Assembly: GCA_001805055.1 (NCBI GenBank) | Contig: MHDZ01000098.1 | Span: forward strand, 1 to 37,396 | Length of the DNA stretch: 37,396 bases | Direction of reading: 5' to 3' | From: Nitrospirae bacterium GWC2_57_13 | GTDB taxonomy: Bacteria > Nitrospirota > UBA9217 | Shown: piece by piece, positions 16,065 to 24,432 of the stretch | How the letters are laid out: the number at the start of each line of letters is the position of its first letter | How positions within the stretch are numbered: the first letter of the stretch is position 1 | Notes under the pieces: model-generated | Told to the model about the DNA's origin: nothing | The model's input: the letters and a program-made list of their open reading frames with translations, nothing else | The model's database searches: none | Program-made: the position numbers and the translations under genes

Positions 16065-16110
16065 GGGCGACCATGGTCGCCCCTTCACGTAGGGGCGGGC
16101 TTGCCCGCCC
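16065..16110. repeat. REP-like double palindrome after ade
   Basis: GGGCGACCATGGTCGCCC (16065-16082) is a perfect 18-base palindrome. It is followed by GGGCGGGC-TT-GCCCGCCC (16093-16110), an 8-base-pair stem with a two-base loop, and a T-run at 16121-16125. It belongs to the REP type common in GC-rich genomes and may also act as a terminator for ade. Confidence 0.65.
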
Positions 16111-16183
16111 GGCTTTCATCTTTTTGTGACGTAACTTGAGAAGTTATACAGATTGAAAATACTCAGGTAGAAAAACTAATCGT

Positions 16184-16257
16184 CTCACGCAAAGACGCAA
16201 AGAGCGGAAAAAAACAAGCTCTCAGTCTTCTCTTTTCTTTCTTTGCGCCTTTGCGAG
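16184..16257. repeat. ACGCAAAG-type inverted repeat
   Basis: CTCACGCAAAGACGCAAAGA (16184-16203) faces TCTTTGCGCCTTTGCGAG (16240-16257), nearly complementary. A single related arm occurs at 18561-18580. It is a dispersed noncoding element in the ade-hpt gap. Confidence 0.65.
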
Positions 16258-16348
16258 AAAATAAGGTTACCTTTGGTTTTTTATAATCCTTTACAAAAGC
16301 ACCTGAGGAGTTACCGCAGATTTTGACATTCAACATTTCGGAGCCACT

Positions 16349-16870
16349 ATGAACGACATTCAGGAAGTCCTACTGGACGAGCAGTCTATCGCATCAAAAG
16401 TCCGCGAGCTTGGAGAGCGCATCTCGCATGACTATGCGGGCAGGGACCTGATGCTGGTCTGCATCCTGAAGGGCGCCATCACCTTTACCGCGGACCTGAT
16501 GCGGAAGATCGAGATACCCGCGACCCTCGACTTCATCCAGCCTTCAAGCTACGGAAATGCCGCGGTTTCATCGCGCAAGATCACGCTTAAGAAGGACATC
16601 GAAGCTGACGTGGCAGGACGCCACGTGCTGTTGGTGGACTGCATCATCGATACCGGCGAGACCATGGACTTTCTGATGAAGCGGCTGCGGGACCGGGGGC
16701 CTGCAAGCATGGAGGGCGCCGTCCTGCTGGACAAGAGATCAAGAAGGGTTGTTGATGTGCCGGTAAAGTATATCGGCTTTGAGATACCTGACCGGTTCGT
16801 GGTGGGCTATGGGCTGGATTATGCCCAGAAGTACCGGACGCTTCCCTATGTGGCGGTGGTCAGGACCTGA
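16349..16870 (+). CDS. hpt: Hypoxanthine phosphoribosyltransferase
   Basis: Converts hypoxanthine (or guanine) and PRPP to IMP (or GMP). The 173-residue protein matches the usual length. The PRPP-binding loop is VLLVDCIIDTGETMDFL; most relatives have two acidic residues before IIDTG (EDIIDTG), and here it reads DCIIDTG, a Cys in place of the second acid. The substrate-end motif is VKYIGFEIPDRFVVGYGLDYAQKYR. GGAG about 7 bases before the ATG serves as ribosome binding site. With ade upstream it completes adenine to IMP salvage, though 289 bases of repeats separate the two, so separate transcription is possible (a TATAAT lies at 16282-16287 without a good -35). Confidence 0.92.
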   Translation: MNDIQEVLLDEQSIASKVRELGERISHDYAGRDLMLVCILKGAITFTADLMRKIEIPATLDFIQPSSYGNAAVSSRKITLKKDIEADVAGRHVLLVDCIIDTGETMDFLMKRLRDRGPASMEGAVLLDKRSRRVVDVPVKYIGFEIPDRFVVGYGLDYAQKYRTLPYVAVVRT

Positions 16871-16937
16871 TTTACAAACTGATATACAGTTTTCCCTTTA
16901 GCTGTCGCGAGAAGCTGCTGTGCAACAATCCTGAAAC

Positions 16938-18497
16938 TCATGCCTTTCTTCGTGTCAGCATATCCCCCGCAGCCTGCTGTATCTCATCCATCCTGTCGTA
17001 GGCTGCTATGCGGACATCAGCCTCGCGGAAATGGTCAAGGATATAGGGGCTGTCAAAGGAAATGACCACCGTCCGGCTGCCTGCGGCCTGCGCTGCCTTC
17101 AGCACCGATCGGCCCGCCTCTTCAAGGTCCGCAGAGATCCCTGACCGTCCCTTGGAAGCTGAGATCTTCGAAAAGATCGCAACGATGACCGATCCTGATG
17201 AGCCGATGCCTTTGGCAATCTCGGCCTGAGACAGGACTGTTCCCGGAGCCAGGACAACACTCGACAGTTTCCTGAACTTCCTTCCCAGCCGCTCCAGAAG
17301 CGCCTTTCCCATTCCCTGAGCATCATCGTCCAGCACGAAGCAGGCCGCTCCTCCCGAAGGCTTCAGGGGGAGCATCGTTTTGCCGGCTGCGATCACTTCA
17401 GGCGCTTTTGCAGCTATCTCGCGGGCAATGCGGCGGTGCCGGGCCCAGGCAATGCGGGGAGTGCGGGCCTTCTCATCAAAGAGACCTAGCCGCGTTTTCG
17501 CAGCCAGGACCCTGCCTGCAGACTCGCGCACCCGTTGGGCTGTAAGCCTCCCCTCTTCCACAGCGGAAAGAACAGCCTTGATCGTGCGCCGCGCGTCCAC
17601 GGGATGCAGCAGGATATCAATGCCTGCTTCCAGGGCCCGGACAGCGATCTCCTCCTGCGAATAGTCGTTCGCCAAGGCTCCCATATCGAGGGCGTCCGAC
17701 ACGATAAGGCCCTCGAAGCCCATGCCCTCGCGCAGCAGCGCGGTGATGATCTTCTTCGAAAAGGTCGTTGGCTTGGAGGGCTCCAGGGCCGGCACCATGA
17801 GGTGCGCCACCATCACCGTTCCCACGCCGTCCTTGACCGCCTCCCGGAAGGGCGGCAGTTCCACGCGGTTCAGCCGCGCCTTCTCGGCCCTGATCACCGG
17901 CAGCACCGAGTGGGAATCCTGGTCCGTATCTCCGTGGCCGGGAAAGTGCTTGGCACAGGCCAGCAGCTCAAAAGTGCCGTTCCGCAGCGGCTTCTGCAGC
18001 CGCCGGATGTATCTCGCACCGAACCACTCGACCGTCTCGGGATCCTCGCCAAAGGCCCGGGTGCAGATAATGGGATTGTGCGGATTATTGTTCACGTCCA
18101 CAACGGGAGAAAAGACGATATGTATGCCTGCGGCGCGCGATTCAGTTCGCACCGCATCGAGCATGGCCGCAAGCAGGGCCTCGTCGCTCCGGGACTGCCT
18201 GCGGCAGGCCGATGCTATGGCCCGCTGGCCCGGGAACCGGGTGCCGCCGGCAAGCTGCTGGCCCAGCCCCCGCTCCACGTCCGAGGAGATCAGCAGCGGC
18301 GTTGTTGCGAGGGATTGCAGGTCCCTGATGCGCTGCGGTGTGCGCTTCACGTCTCCGCCAAAAAGAATGAACCCTCCGATCCCCTCACGCACGAGCGACT
18401 CTATTTCCGCACGGTATGCGTGATCTTCCAGGTCTGCGCCGTTGATCCTCGGCATGACGATCTGTGCTGCTTCACCTCTGACACTTGCATTTTGCAT
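16938..18497 (-). CDS. nagZ: Glycoside hydrolase family 3, beta-N-acetylhexosaminidase
   Basis: Cytoplasmic GH3 enzyme of 519 residues from my chosen start. It is expected to remove N-acetylglucosamine from muropeptides during cell-wall recycling. The NagZ signature KHFPGHGDTDQDSH is present, as is the nucleophile region GLIVSDALDMGALAN. A C-terminal extension of about 170 residues follows the TIM barrel, longer than Escherichia coli NagZ and like the two-domain Gram-positive form. The frame is open 39 codons further upstream, but that extension contains the CTCACACAAAG repeat. Starting at 18497 places the ATG exactly 6 bases after a -10 box. No Shine-Dalgarno is seen, consistent with a leaderless mRNA. 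Confidence 0.88.
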   Translation of the reverse strand: MQNASVRGEAAQIVMPRINGADLEDHAYRAEIESLVREGIGGFILFGGDVKRTPQRIRDLQSLATTPLLISSDVERGLGQQLAGGTRFPGQRAIASACRRQSRSDEALLAAMLDAVRTESRAAGIHIVFSPVVDVNNNPHNPIICTRAFGEDPETVEWFGARYIRRLQKPLRNGTFELLACAKHFPGHGDTDQDSHSVLPVIRAEKARLNRVELPPFREAVKDGVGTVMVAHLMVPALEPSKPTTFSKKIITALLREGMGFEGLIVSDALDMGALANDYSQEEIAVRALEAGIDILLHPVDARRTIKAVLSAVEEGRLTAQRVRESAGRVLAAKTRLGLFDEKARTPRIAWARHRRIAREIAAKAPEVIAAGKTMLPLKPSGGAACFVLDDDAQGMGKALLERLGRKFRKLSSVVLAPGTVLSQAEIAKGIGSSGSVIVAIFSKISASKGRSGISADLEEAGRSVLKAAQAAGSRTVVISFDSPYILDHFREADVRIAAYDRMDEIQQAAGDMLTRRKA

Positions 18498-18503
18498 GGC
18501 GCT

Positions 18504-18532
18504 ATTCTCGCTTTTTCCGGAGTCTATTTCAA
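18504..18532 (-). promoter_or_regulatory. Probable promoter for nagZ, leaderless type
   Basis: Minus strand: TTGAAA (18532-18527), 17 bases, GAGAAT (18509-18504), then six bases and ATG. The -10 is weak (4 of 6), but the spacing repeats the arrangement at gspF, the HD gene and fabF. Confidence 0.35.
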
Positions 18533-18560
18533 GTCTTTTTTGGTAACTACTCAGGCCTGT

Positions 18561-18580
18561 CTCACACAAAGACACAAAGA
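18561..18580. repeat. CTCACACAAAG repeat in the nagZ-GGDEF gap
   Basis: CTCACACAAAGACACAAAGA is related to the element at 16184-16257. The divergent gap 18498-18806 otherwise holds the two promoters and a small hairpin (AGGTAC, seven T, GTACCT; about 18675-18693), and no gene. Confidence 0.55.
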
Positions 18581-18714
18581 AAGGCTTATTAATCCGGATT
18601 ACAACCGAAAACATATTCCTCGTTCGTCCTTACTTCGTGCCGACCTGAGAGAAAAAGGTTCTACGGTACTGAGCAGGTACTTTTTTTGTACCTATGTGTG
18701 CTGCGTCTTTTGCG

Positions 18715-18743
18715 TTGACCGGGAAAGGCTGGTAGGCTATACT
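18715..18743 (+). promoter_or_regulatory. Sigma-70-type promoter for the GGDEF/EAL gene
   Basis: TTGACC (18715-18720), 17 bases, TATACT (18738-18743). The predicted start near 18750 leaves a leader of about 57 bases before ATG 18807. Confidence 0.65.
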
Positions 18744-18806
18744 TTTCTTGGTTGCCCGTGGAATCCGGTTCCTGCCCTGAAGCCACTGGAAAGGCGCTCT
18801 TATCTC

Positions 18807-20639
18807 ATGCTGGATTTCCTGAACATCTTCACGAAGCAGCGTCGTATGCGCAGGGCCATGGAGTTCCAGGCCCGGTTGCTCAATGGACTTGAACTAACCT
18901 CTGATCTGACTCGGAACTGGACCGATCAGATCAAAAGGGTCGTCAGGGAAGCCTCGGACATCTGCGACATCCCCTTCATCTTCGTTCTCCTGCCCCTTGA
19001 CACGGATCGGTACTCTCTTGAATTATTCTGGCTCCACGCCCCGAACGCTGTCCTCAGGGAAAAGGCGGACGCTCGTATCCGGCAGGCGCTGATCCGCGAT
19101 CCACAGGTGCTGCAGCAGGAGAAAGTGGCGAAAGTGCCGGGGGTCCACACGTCGGCATTATCCACCCCGGGACCGGCCGGCCCCGACAGCATAAAAGATA
19201 TCCTGACGAGAAGCTTCCATCTCGAGACGCCCCCGCTCACCGGCATGGTCGGCGCGGCACTGGGAATGAAAAAAACAAAAAACTCCCTCGACGACCTTAT
19301 CCTGAACAGCATCCTCACAACGGTGATAAATGTCGTCAAATCAGTGTCGGCCATAAACGCCTATACGCGCGAGATCGAGCGCTTTGCCACGCGTGACCCT
19401 CTGACCGGTTTGTATAACCAGGTTGCCTTCTGGGACCTTCTGGAATACGAAACACAGCGTTCGAAGCGACAGAACTACTCCTTCTCGCTCCTGCTGGTCG
19501 ATGTTGACAACTTTAAAACGCTGAACGATACTTATGGCCATGATGTGGGAGATACGTTCCTCCGGGAATTCTCAAAGATCCTGAAAGTCTCGGTCAGAAA
19601 GGGGGACATCCCTGCCCGTTACGGCGGCGATAACTTCACGGCCATCCTGCCTGTATGCGATGAGGAACAGGCCTATGCCGTCTCAAAACGCATCATCGAC
19701 AGCGCCAGGGAGATCGTTGTCACGCTCCCTGACGGCACGGAGGTTCGGGAGACCGTCTCCATAGGTCTTGCAGTCTTCCCCTCTCACGCGCAGGATGCCC
19801 GCGACCTGTTCCTGATCGCCGACAACATGGTCCACCAGGCGAAAACCACGGGCAAGGACCGCATGAGCTTCCCGAGCGACTCAGACGACGTGGCAGTGCT
19901 GCGCAGCATAGGCGAGAAGAACATCATTATTATGGAGGCTTTTTCGCAGAAACGGATCCATCCTTATTTTCAACCCATCGCGAACGTGAAGGACATGCGA
20001 TACGAGGCCCACGAAGTGCTCACGCGGATCATAACCAATGACCGGGTGATCCCGGCAGCCGAATTCATTGAAACCGCCGAAGGCATGGGCATGATCGGCA
20101 AGATCGACTACCAGCTTTTCGAACGGGCCTTCGCCATTGCCAGGGACCAGCAATACCAGGGCAAGCTCTTCCTGAACCTCTCGCCTAAGGCGCTCATTAT
20201 GAGCGATTTCATGCCCACGGTCAGGAAGATCATGCGCGACTATTCCATTGAATCCTCGCAGATCGTCTTCGAGATCACCGAGCGGGACACGGTGAAGAAC
20301 ATGGGCCTTGTAGAGCGGTTCATCCAGGACCTCAAACAGGACGGGTTCCGGTTCGCCATTGACGACTTCGGAGCGGGATATTCCTCCTTCCAGTACATCA
20401 AGACCTTCAGCATTGATTATCTGAAGGTGGACGGGGAATTCATCCGCAACATGCTCCAAAAGGGAAAGATGGAAAAGGCGATCGTTTCGAGCATCGCGGC
20501 CCTGGCAGCCACCCTGGGCATCAAGACCATCGCCGAATACGTGGAATCCGCCGAGATCCTGGACGAAGTGACGACAATGGGCATTGATTACGCCCAGGGC
20601 TACTACATCCAAAAGCCAGCGCCCACGTTGACGATGTAA
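18807..20639 (+). CDS. GGDEF/EAL protein, probable c-di-GMP phosphodiesterase
   Basis: A 610-residue protein. Residues 1-190 are an unrecognised helical or GAF-like sensor region. A GGDEF domain follows (DPLTGLYNQVAFWD, DVDNFKTLNDTYGHD) whose signature reads GGDNF at 273-277, so the catalytic Glu is Asn. The EAL domain (from about 380) has its motif as EVL at 403-405. The other key residues look present: NLSPKAL, FEITERD, AIDDFGAGYSS, LKVDGEFI, TIAEYVE and the final YAQGYYIQKP. Expected activity is c-di-GMP hydrolysis to pGpG, with the GGDEF domain as a possible GTP-binding regulator. No membrane segment is seen. The frame is open far upstream, antisense to nagZ, but the promoter and GGAAAGG support ATG 18807. 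Confidence 0.88.
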   Translation: MLDFLNIFTKQRRMRRAMEFQARLLNGLELTSDLTRNWTDQIKRVVREASDICDIPFIFVLLPLDTDRYSLELFWLHAPNAVLREKADARIRQALIRDPQVLQQEKVAKVPGVHTSALSTPGPAGPDSIKDILTRSFHLETPPLTGMVGAALGMKKTKNSLDDLILNSILTTVINVVKSVSAINAYTREIERFATRDPLTGLYNQVAFWDLLEYETQRSKRQNYSFSLLLVDVDNFKTLNDTYGHDVGDTFLREFSKILKVSVRKGDIPARYGGDNFTAILPVCDEEQAYAVSKRIIDSAREIVVTLPDGTEVRETVSIGLAVFPSHAQDARDLFLIADNMVHQAKTTGKDRMSFPSDSDDVAVLRSIGEKNIIIMEAFSQKRIHPYFQPIANVKDMRYEAHEVLTRIITNDRVIPAAEFIETAEGMGMIGKIDYQLFERAFAIARDQQYQGKLFLNLSPKALIMSDFMPTVRKIMRDYSIESSQIVFEITERDTVKNMGLVERFIQDLKQDGFRFAIDDFGAGYSSFQYIKTFSIDYLKVDGEFIRNMLQKGKMEKAIVSSIAALAATLGIKTIAEYVESAEILDEVTTMGIDYAQGYYIQKPAPTLTM

Positions 20640-20665
20640 GCTTGTCCGGGAGAGGTTGAAAGAAA

Positions 20666-20707
20666 AACCGGGCGGCAGACGTCTTAAGAGACGGCTCCCG
20701 CCCGGTT
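20666..20707. terminator. Hairpin after the GGDEF/EAL gene
   Basis: AACCGGGCGG (20666-20675) pairs perfectly with CCGCCCGGTT (20698-20707). An inner GTCT/AGAC pair is also present, and a T-run follows at about 20717-20721. It lies 27 bases after the stop. Confidence 0.65.
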
Positions 20708-20780
20708 ACACCGCACTTTTTCAATTTCCAATTTTCAGCTTACTAAGATGGTCATTAGTAGAGCCTCATAGAAAATAATC

Positions 20781-20853
20781 CGTCATTCCGGGCTTGACCC
20801 GGAATCCAGAGTTTTGGCATTGTTTCTGGATTCCTGCTTTCGCGGGAATGACG
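20781..20853. repeat. CGTCATTCC palindromic repeat element
   Basis: CGTCATTCCGGG...GGAATGACG with internal GAATCCAG/CTGGATTC arms. This is the widespread CGTCATTCC...GGAATGACG type of dispersed noncoding palindrome. It lies in the convergent gap between the GGDEF/EAL and FKBP genes. A second small hairpin, GCGGCC-AAA-GGCCGC (20902-20916), abuts the FKBP stop codon. Confidence 0.75.
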
Positions 20854-20917
20854 AACTATGTGGCATTACTACCGCATGTCTTAGTACAATTTGCACTGGC
20901 TGCGGCCAAAGGCCGCG

Positions 20918-21634
20918 CTAGGGATGTCCGGCACCCGTGCCCGGAGCTCCGATAGAAATTAGCTCGACCTCGAAGATCAGCACCGCGTTCGGACCGATCA
21001 CGGCGCCTGCGCCACGCTCACCATAGGCAAGTTCGGCAGGAATGAAGAGCTGATATTTTGACCCTTCTTTCATCAGCTGGAGCGCCTCGGTCCAGCCGGG
21101 GATAACACCATTAACGGCAAAGGTTGCCGGCTGGCCGCGCTTGTGGGAGCTGTCGAACTCGTTCCCGTCGATCAGCGTGCCACGATAGTGGACCGTGACC
21201 GTGCTGTCGGCCGCAGGCTTGGCGCCCTTACCCTCGGAAAGCACCTTGTACTGCAATCCGCTCTTGGTGGTCTTCACGCCCTTGGCTTTCTTGTTCTTGG
21301 CAAGGAACGCCTCGCCTTCCTTCTTGTTCTTCTCACCCTTTTCTTTTGCCTGGGCCTGCTGTTTTGTCATAAGATCCTTCTGGAGCGATGTCAGGGCGTC
21401 CTTCAGCTCCTGCTCCGTCAGCAGCGGCTGCGCGCCGGCGAGCGCATCCTTGAGGCCGCGTGCGATCAGGTCCGCATCGAGCTCTATCGGCTGCTGCTTG
21501 AGGCTGTTTCCGATGTCAATGCCGATGACGTAGCTGTTCCTGTCCTTGTCCGTTTTGAGCTGAACCTTGTCCGCCGCACCTGCCTGCACCGCGATCAGGA
21601 CCATACATAAAGCCAGTAAAAAACGCATCTTCAT
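20918..21634 (-). CDS. Exported FKBP-type peptidyl-prolyl isomerase (Mip/FkpA-like)
   Basis: Periplasmic prolyl isomerase and chaperone of 238 residues. A signal peptide (MRFLLALCMVLIAVQAGAA) precedes an N-terminal dimerisation domain (about 25-115: YVIGIDIGNSLKQQ, LTEQELKDALTSLQ) with a long Lys/Glu helix. A C-terminal FKBP domain follows (about 125-230: SGLQYKVLSEGKG, VHYRGTLIDGNEFDSS, GVIPGWTEALQLMKEG, IPAELAYGERGAG). AAGGAG lies 6-7 bases before the ATG. Upstream, GAGGCA-A-TGCCTC (21670-21682) is a small palindrome beside a TATAGT and could be an operator. It is monocistronic as far as can be seen. Confidence 0.93.
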   Translation of the reverse strand: MKMRFLLALCMVLIAVQAGAADKVQLKTDKDRNSYVIGIDIGNSLKQQPIELDADLIARGLKDALAGAQPLLTEQELKDALTSLQKDLMTKQQAQAKEKGEKNKKEGEAFLAKNKKAKGVKTTKSGLQYKVLSEGKGAKPAADSTVTVHYRGTLIDGNEFDSSHKRGQPATFAVNGVIPGWTEALQLMKEGSKYQLFIPAELAYGERGAGAVIGPNAVLIFEVELISIGAPGTGAGHP

Positions 21635-21999
21635 TCCATTCTCCTTTCAGGGTAGTGTCAAACTATAACGAGGCAATGCCTCAGACCGATGAAACATAAA
21701 ATCTACAATAAAACCAACTGCCGCCACAAAGGCTCTAAGATGCTAAGAAAGTCATAAAGTTCATACGTCAAGCAGACCGCCATGCTCTTTTGTATTTCTT
21801 CGTGCCTTCCCCGACCCGTGTCCTATTTTATATGAGACAGGGGCGGGGCGCGCCGACCTGGCATATTTGGCTTCAGTTTGTCAGGGTCTGGTCCTATGCT
21901 CTCACTCCGAACTCCGCACTCATAACTCAGAACTTGTCACTCGTCCCTCTGCTCTCTGCCCTATGCTCTTTGCGCCATGCGCTATGCTGCTTTCGTCCC
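21635..21999. other. Intergenic region with repeat clusters
   Basis: These 365 bases hold no supported gene. They contain the GAGGCA/TGCCTC palindrome near the FKBP start, a partial ACAAAGG-type repeat (21728-21750), the CTCACTCCGAACTC repeat (21901-21945, identical over 14 bases to sequence inside the deacetylase gene) and an ATGC heptamer cluster (21951-21990). A short open frame across them encodes only repeat-derived sequence. Confidence 0.6.
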
Positions 22000-23409
22000 T
22001 CACACATTCGTCTTGATGCTGTCTTCCTCGATTCCCAGGACGCTCTCGACTACGTCTGCGATCAGATGGTCGTGGTCGTGGTTCAGCGTGAAGACCCGGC
22101 ACTGCACGACCCGCGCGGGGATATAGTCGAAGAAGTCCTTCAGGGGCTCCTTGTCCACCTTTCGCGTTGAGGGGTTGAAAACGTAGATCTGGCGATCGCC
22201 CATCATCAGCGGGTTGACGGGGCGCGGGTCCTGGCTGGCCATGTCCACGCAGAAGGCCAGGTCCTTCAGCTTCTGGGGAAGGGCCTTCCGGATGCGCTTC
22301 ACCAGCTCTCCCGCTTCGATCAGCGACTTGCCCTTTTCAAAGGCCCTCATCGAGAGCGTCACGTCATAGGCCATCTTCCATTTCACGTCCCGGGACAGGA
22401 TGAGCGCCCACTCGCGCCCAAGCCCGGCAAGCGGACCGTCACCGACATTCACCCATTTTCTCACACCCTCGAGCAGCGACCAGTCGGTCAGATCAAGATA
22501 GCGTGAGAGGTCCTCAACAGGATTGAAGGGAAAGAGGGCCGCCATTGTGTCCTTGAACAGTTCCTTGAGATGCTGGTCAATGGCCCGTGTGGTGCGATGG
22601 TAATAGACGTTCGTGTACATGTACAACCGGGCGTTCAGGAACATGTTCAGCGCGCTCAGGCCATATTTGTGCAGCGTCAGACCCTTTTCGGTAAAAAAGG
22701 TGTAGTACATGAGCCGGTCCATGTCCACGGGCCCCACGGACACGCCGCACATGTAGGCGTCGCGCAGCACGTAGTCGAGGTTGTCCACCGTATAGATGCC
22801 TGAAAGAAGGGGCTGGAGGAAGAGAAGCCATTTCGGCTGCTTCGACGGCTGCGAAGGCCCCTTGCCGATCAGGAAGGCGAGCTGCTCGGGATCGAGCTGC
22901 TCCTTTCGCTGGAACTCGCCCCAGGGACTGCGGCGGATCTGCCGGATGACTTCGGCAAACTGCGTTTTGATGATATGCTGGCCCACTTTCTCGTGGGTCA
23001 GGCTATAGTGTTCGAGATAATTGTCATCAAAAAAATGACCAAAGGGGCCGTGGCCCACGTCATGGACCAGGGCGGTGACGCGAAGCAGCTCTTCAATGAA
23101 GTGCTGGGAGGGGCAGTCGGGCACAGCGGCCCTGAGGGAAGGATAGAGGTGCTGGGCGAAGCGTCCGGCAATGTGCATGGCGCCGAGCGAGTGCTGGAAC
23201 CTGCTGTGCTCCGCCGAGGGATAGACCCACCGGGCGCTCTGGAGCTGGTAGATCTGGCGCAAACGCTGCATCCAAGGCGTGTCGATGAGGTCCTTTTCGG
23301 TCTTCTCACCGGGAGCGCGCGGCGTGGTGAAGGAGATATATCCGTGCACCGGATCGCCCAGCAGCGCCGTGCCGTCGTAGAATTCCTCCCCCCGAGTCAG
23401 TTCGCGCAT
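22000..23409 (-). CDS. HD-domain phosphohydrolase (dNTPase/SAMHD1-like)
   Basis: A cytoplasmic protein of 469 residues. The N-terminal half is an HD domain: DPVHGYISF, WMQRLRQIYQL, then FQHSLGAMHIAG with the first His, LVHDVGHGPFGHFFD with the His-Asp pair, and LTHEKVGQHII. A later Asp in VDNLDYVLRDAYMCGVS completes the metal site. This order is that of the YdhJ/SAMHD1-type HD proteins, so nucleotide triphosphate hydrolysis is likely but unproven. ATG 23409 is placed exactly six bases after a consensus -10 box, with no Shine-Dalgarno, which predicts a leaderless mRNA. The gene is transcribed alone. Confidence 0.9.
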   Translation of the reverse strand: MRELTRGEEFYDGTALLGDPVHGYISFTTPRAPGEKTEKDLIDTPWMQRLRQIYQLQSARWVYPSAEHSRFQHSLGAMHIAGRFAQHLYPSLRAAVPDCPSQHFIEELLRVTALVHDVGHGPFGHFFDDNYLEHYSLTHEKVGQHIIKTQFAEVIRQIRRSPWGEFQRKEQLDPEQLAFLIGKGPSQPSKQPKWLLFLQPLLSGIYTVDNLDYVLRDAYMCGVSVGPVDMDRLMYYTFFTEKGLTLHKYGLSALNMFLNARLYMYTNVYYHRTTRAIDQHLKELFKDTMAALFPFNPVEDLSRYLDLTDWSLLEGVRKWVNVGDGPLAGLGREWALILSRDVKWKMAYDVTLSMRAFEKGKSLIEAGELVKRIRKALPQKLKDLAFCVDMASQDPRPVNPLMMGDRQIYVFNPSTRKVDKEPLKDFFDYIPARVVQCRVFTLNHDHDHLIADVVESVLGIEEDSIKTNV

Positions 23410-23415
23410 TCGGCT

Positions 23416-23443
23416 ATTATACCGAGAAAAAAGGGCGAGTCAA
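23416..23443 (-). promoter_or_regulatory. Consensus promoter for the HD gene, leaderless type
   Basis: Minus strand: TTGACT (23443-23438), 16 bases, TATAAT (23421-23416), then six bases and the ATG at 23409. The expected start site is the A of the ATG itself. Confidence 0.7.
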
Positions 23444-23456
23444 TCGCAAAAACAAA

Positions 23457-23486
23457 AAGGGGCATCCCGAAAGCAGGATGCCCCTT
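23457..23486 (-). terminator. Intrinsic terminator of the PhnD-like operon
   Basis: AAGGGGCATCC (23457-23467) and GGATGCCCCTT (23476-23486) form an 11-base-pair stem. On the minus strand it runs into a T-rich tract (complement of 23451-23458). It ends the operon coming from the right, just before the HD promoter. Confidence 0.8.
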
Positions 23487-23535
23487 ATACCTGTCATGCC
23501 GATCGAGCAGGCCTGAATCTGCTCAACTCAGCGTA

Positions 23536-24390
23536 TCAAAGCGCCCCGGCCAGCTTGGCGGCCTGGCGGAGCTGTTCATACTCCTTGTCGCTCACGTCCA
23601 CGAAACCGGTAAGATTGGCCTTGTTCAGCACCTCTCCCCCTTCAGCGCTACCGGGCTTCAATTTCAAGAGCGCGGCCTTCACCTTGGAGGCAACGTCCTT
23701 GCCCAGCTTCGGTGTGCTGTAGATCGGCCAGTTGGGGAAGTAATCGGTATGAGCGATGATCTTGACCTGCTCAAGGTCTACCTTGTCCTTCATCTTCGCG
23801 AGATCATCTTCACGGAGGCCGCCGGCATCGGCCGTCTTGTTGAAGACCGACATCACCACATTGTCATGCTTCTTGGCGAAGATCGTGACAAAATCATTCT
23901 TCACGTCAAAACCAGCCTTGTTCAGCAGCATTACCTGGAAAATATACCCAGCGGCAGAGTCCTTGTCCACAAAGGCGATCCGTTTCCCCTTCAGGTCAGC
24001 AAGCTGCTCAATGCCGCTCGCTTTATTGGCGATGATGATGCCCCGGAACTTTGCGCCTCCCTTCGGCTCCACTGCCAGGGCCAGGGGCGAAATAGTGACG
24101 TCTTTCCTGAGCTGCACGTAGATAAGCGGATTGGAAAAGGCCATATCCACTTCACCGGCCCGCACGATCTTCTTAAACTCCTCAAAATCCCTGGGGATGA
24201 CCAGAACGACCTTTTGTCCCGTCGCTCTTTCCAAATGCTTTGCCAGGGGATGGAACATGGAGATCATTTCGTCCTTGCTCAAACGAGGCAAGATGCCGAT
24301 CTTTATCTCCGCCGACGCAGATGCAGCCAGACTGAACATCATGCCGATCACTGCAAGAAACCCGAGCACTGCTGATGTGACTTTTTTCAT
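23536..24390 (-). CDS. PhnD-like periplasmic phosphate/phosphonate-type binding protein
   Basis: A 284-residue substrate-binding protein. A signal peptide (1-27, ending ASASA) is followed by a PhnD-family periplasmic-binding fold: IGILPRLSKDEMISMFHPLAKHLE, GEVDMAFSNPLIYV, FVDKDSAAGYIFQ and VSDKEYEQLRQAAKLAG. No permease or ATPase gene adjoins it, so it may serve a distant ABC transporter or act as a sensor-type binding protein. The start has a perfect GGAGG (AAGGAGGTCAGCC before ATG). It is the last gene after the TIGR03546 and TIGR03545 genes (42-base gap) and is followed by a strong terminator. Confidence 0.88.
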   Translation of the reverse strand: MKKVTSAVLGFLAVIGMMFSLAASASAEIKIGILPRLSKDEMISMFHPLAKHLERATGQKVVLVIPRDFEEFKKIVRAGEVDMAFSNPLIYVQLRKDVTISPLALAVEPKGGAKFRGIIIANKASGIEQLADLKGKRIAFVDKDSAAGYIFQVMLLNKAGFDVKNDFVTIFAKKHDNVVMSVFNKTADAGGLREDDLAKMKDKVDLEQVKIIAHTDYFPNWPIYSTPKLGKDVASKVKAALLKLKPGSAEGGEVLNKANLTGFVDVSDKEYEQLRQAAKLAGAL

Positions 24391-24432
24391 GGCTGACCTC
24401 CTTGAGTGGTTGACCCCAGTGGAACGATAAGG

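Noticed and set aside
17535-18806. N-terminal extension of the GGDEF/EAL protein by 424 codons
   Set aside because: Antisense to nagZ; a strong promoter at 18715-18743 and a ribosome binding site support the start at 18807.
21790-22170. 126-codon plus-strand ORF
   Set aside because: It consists of repeat sequence running into the antisense of the HD gene.
22975-24375. 466-codon plus-strand open frame
   Set aside because: It crosses the HD promoter, the terminator and the PhnD-like gene in antisense, with no domain recognisable.
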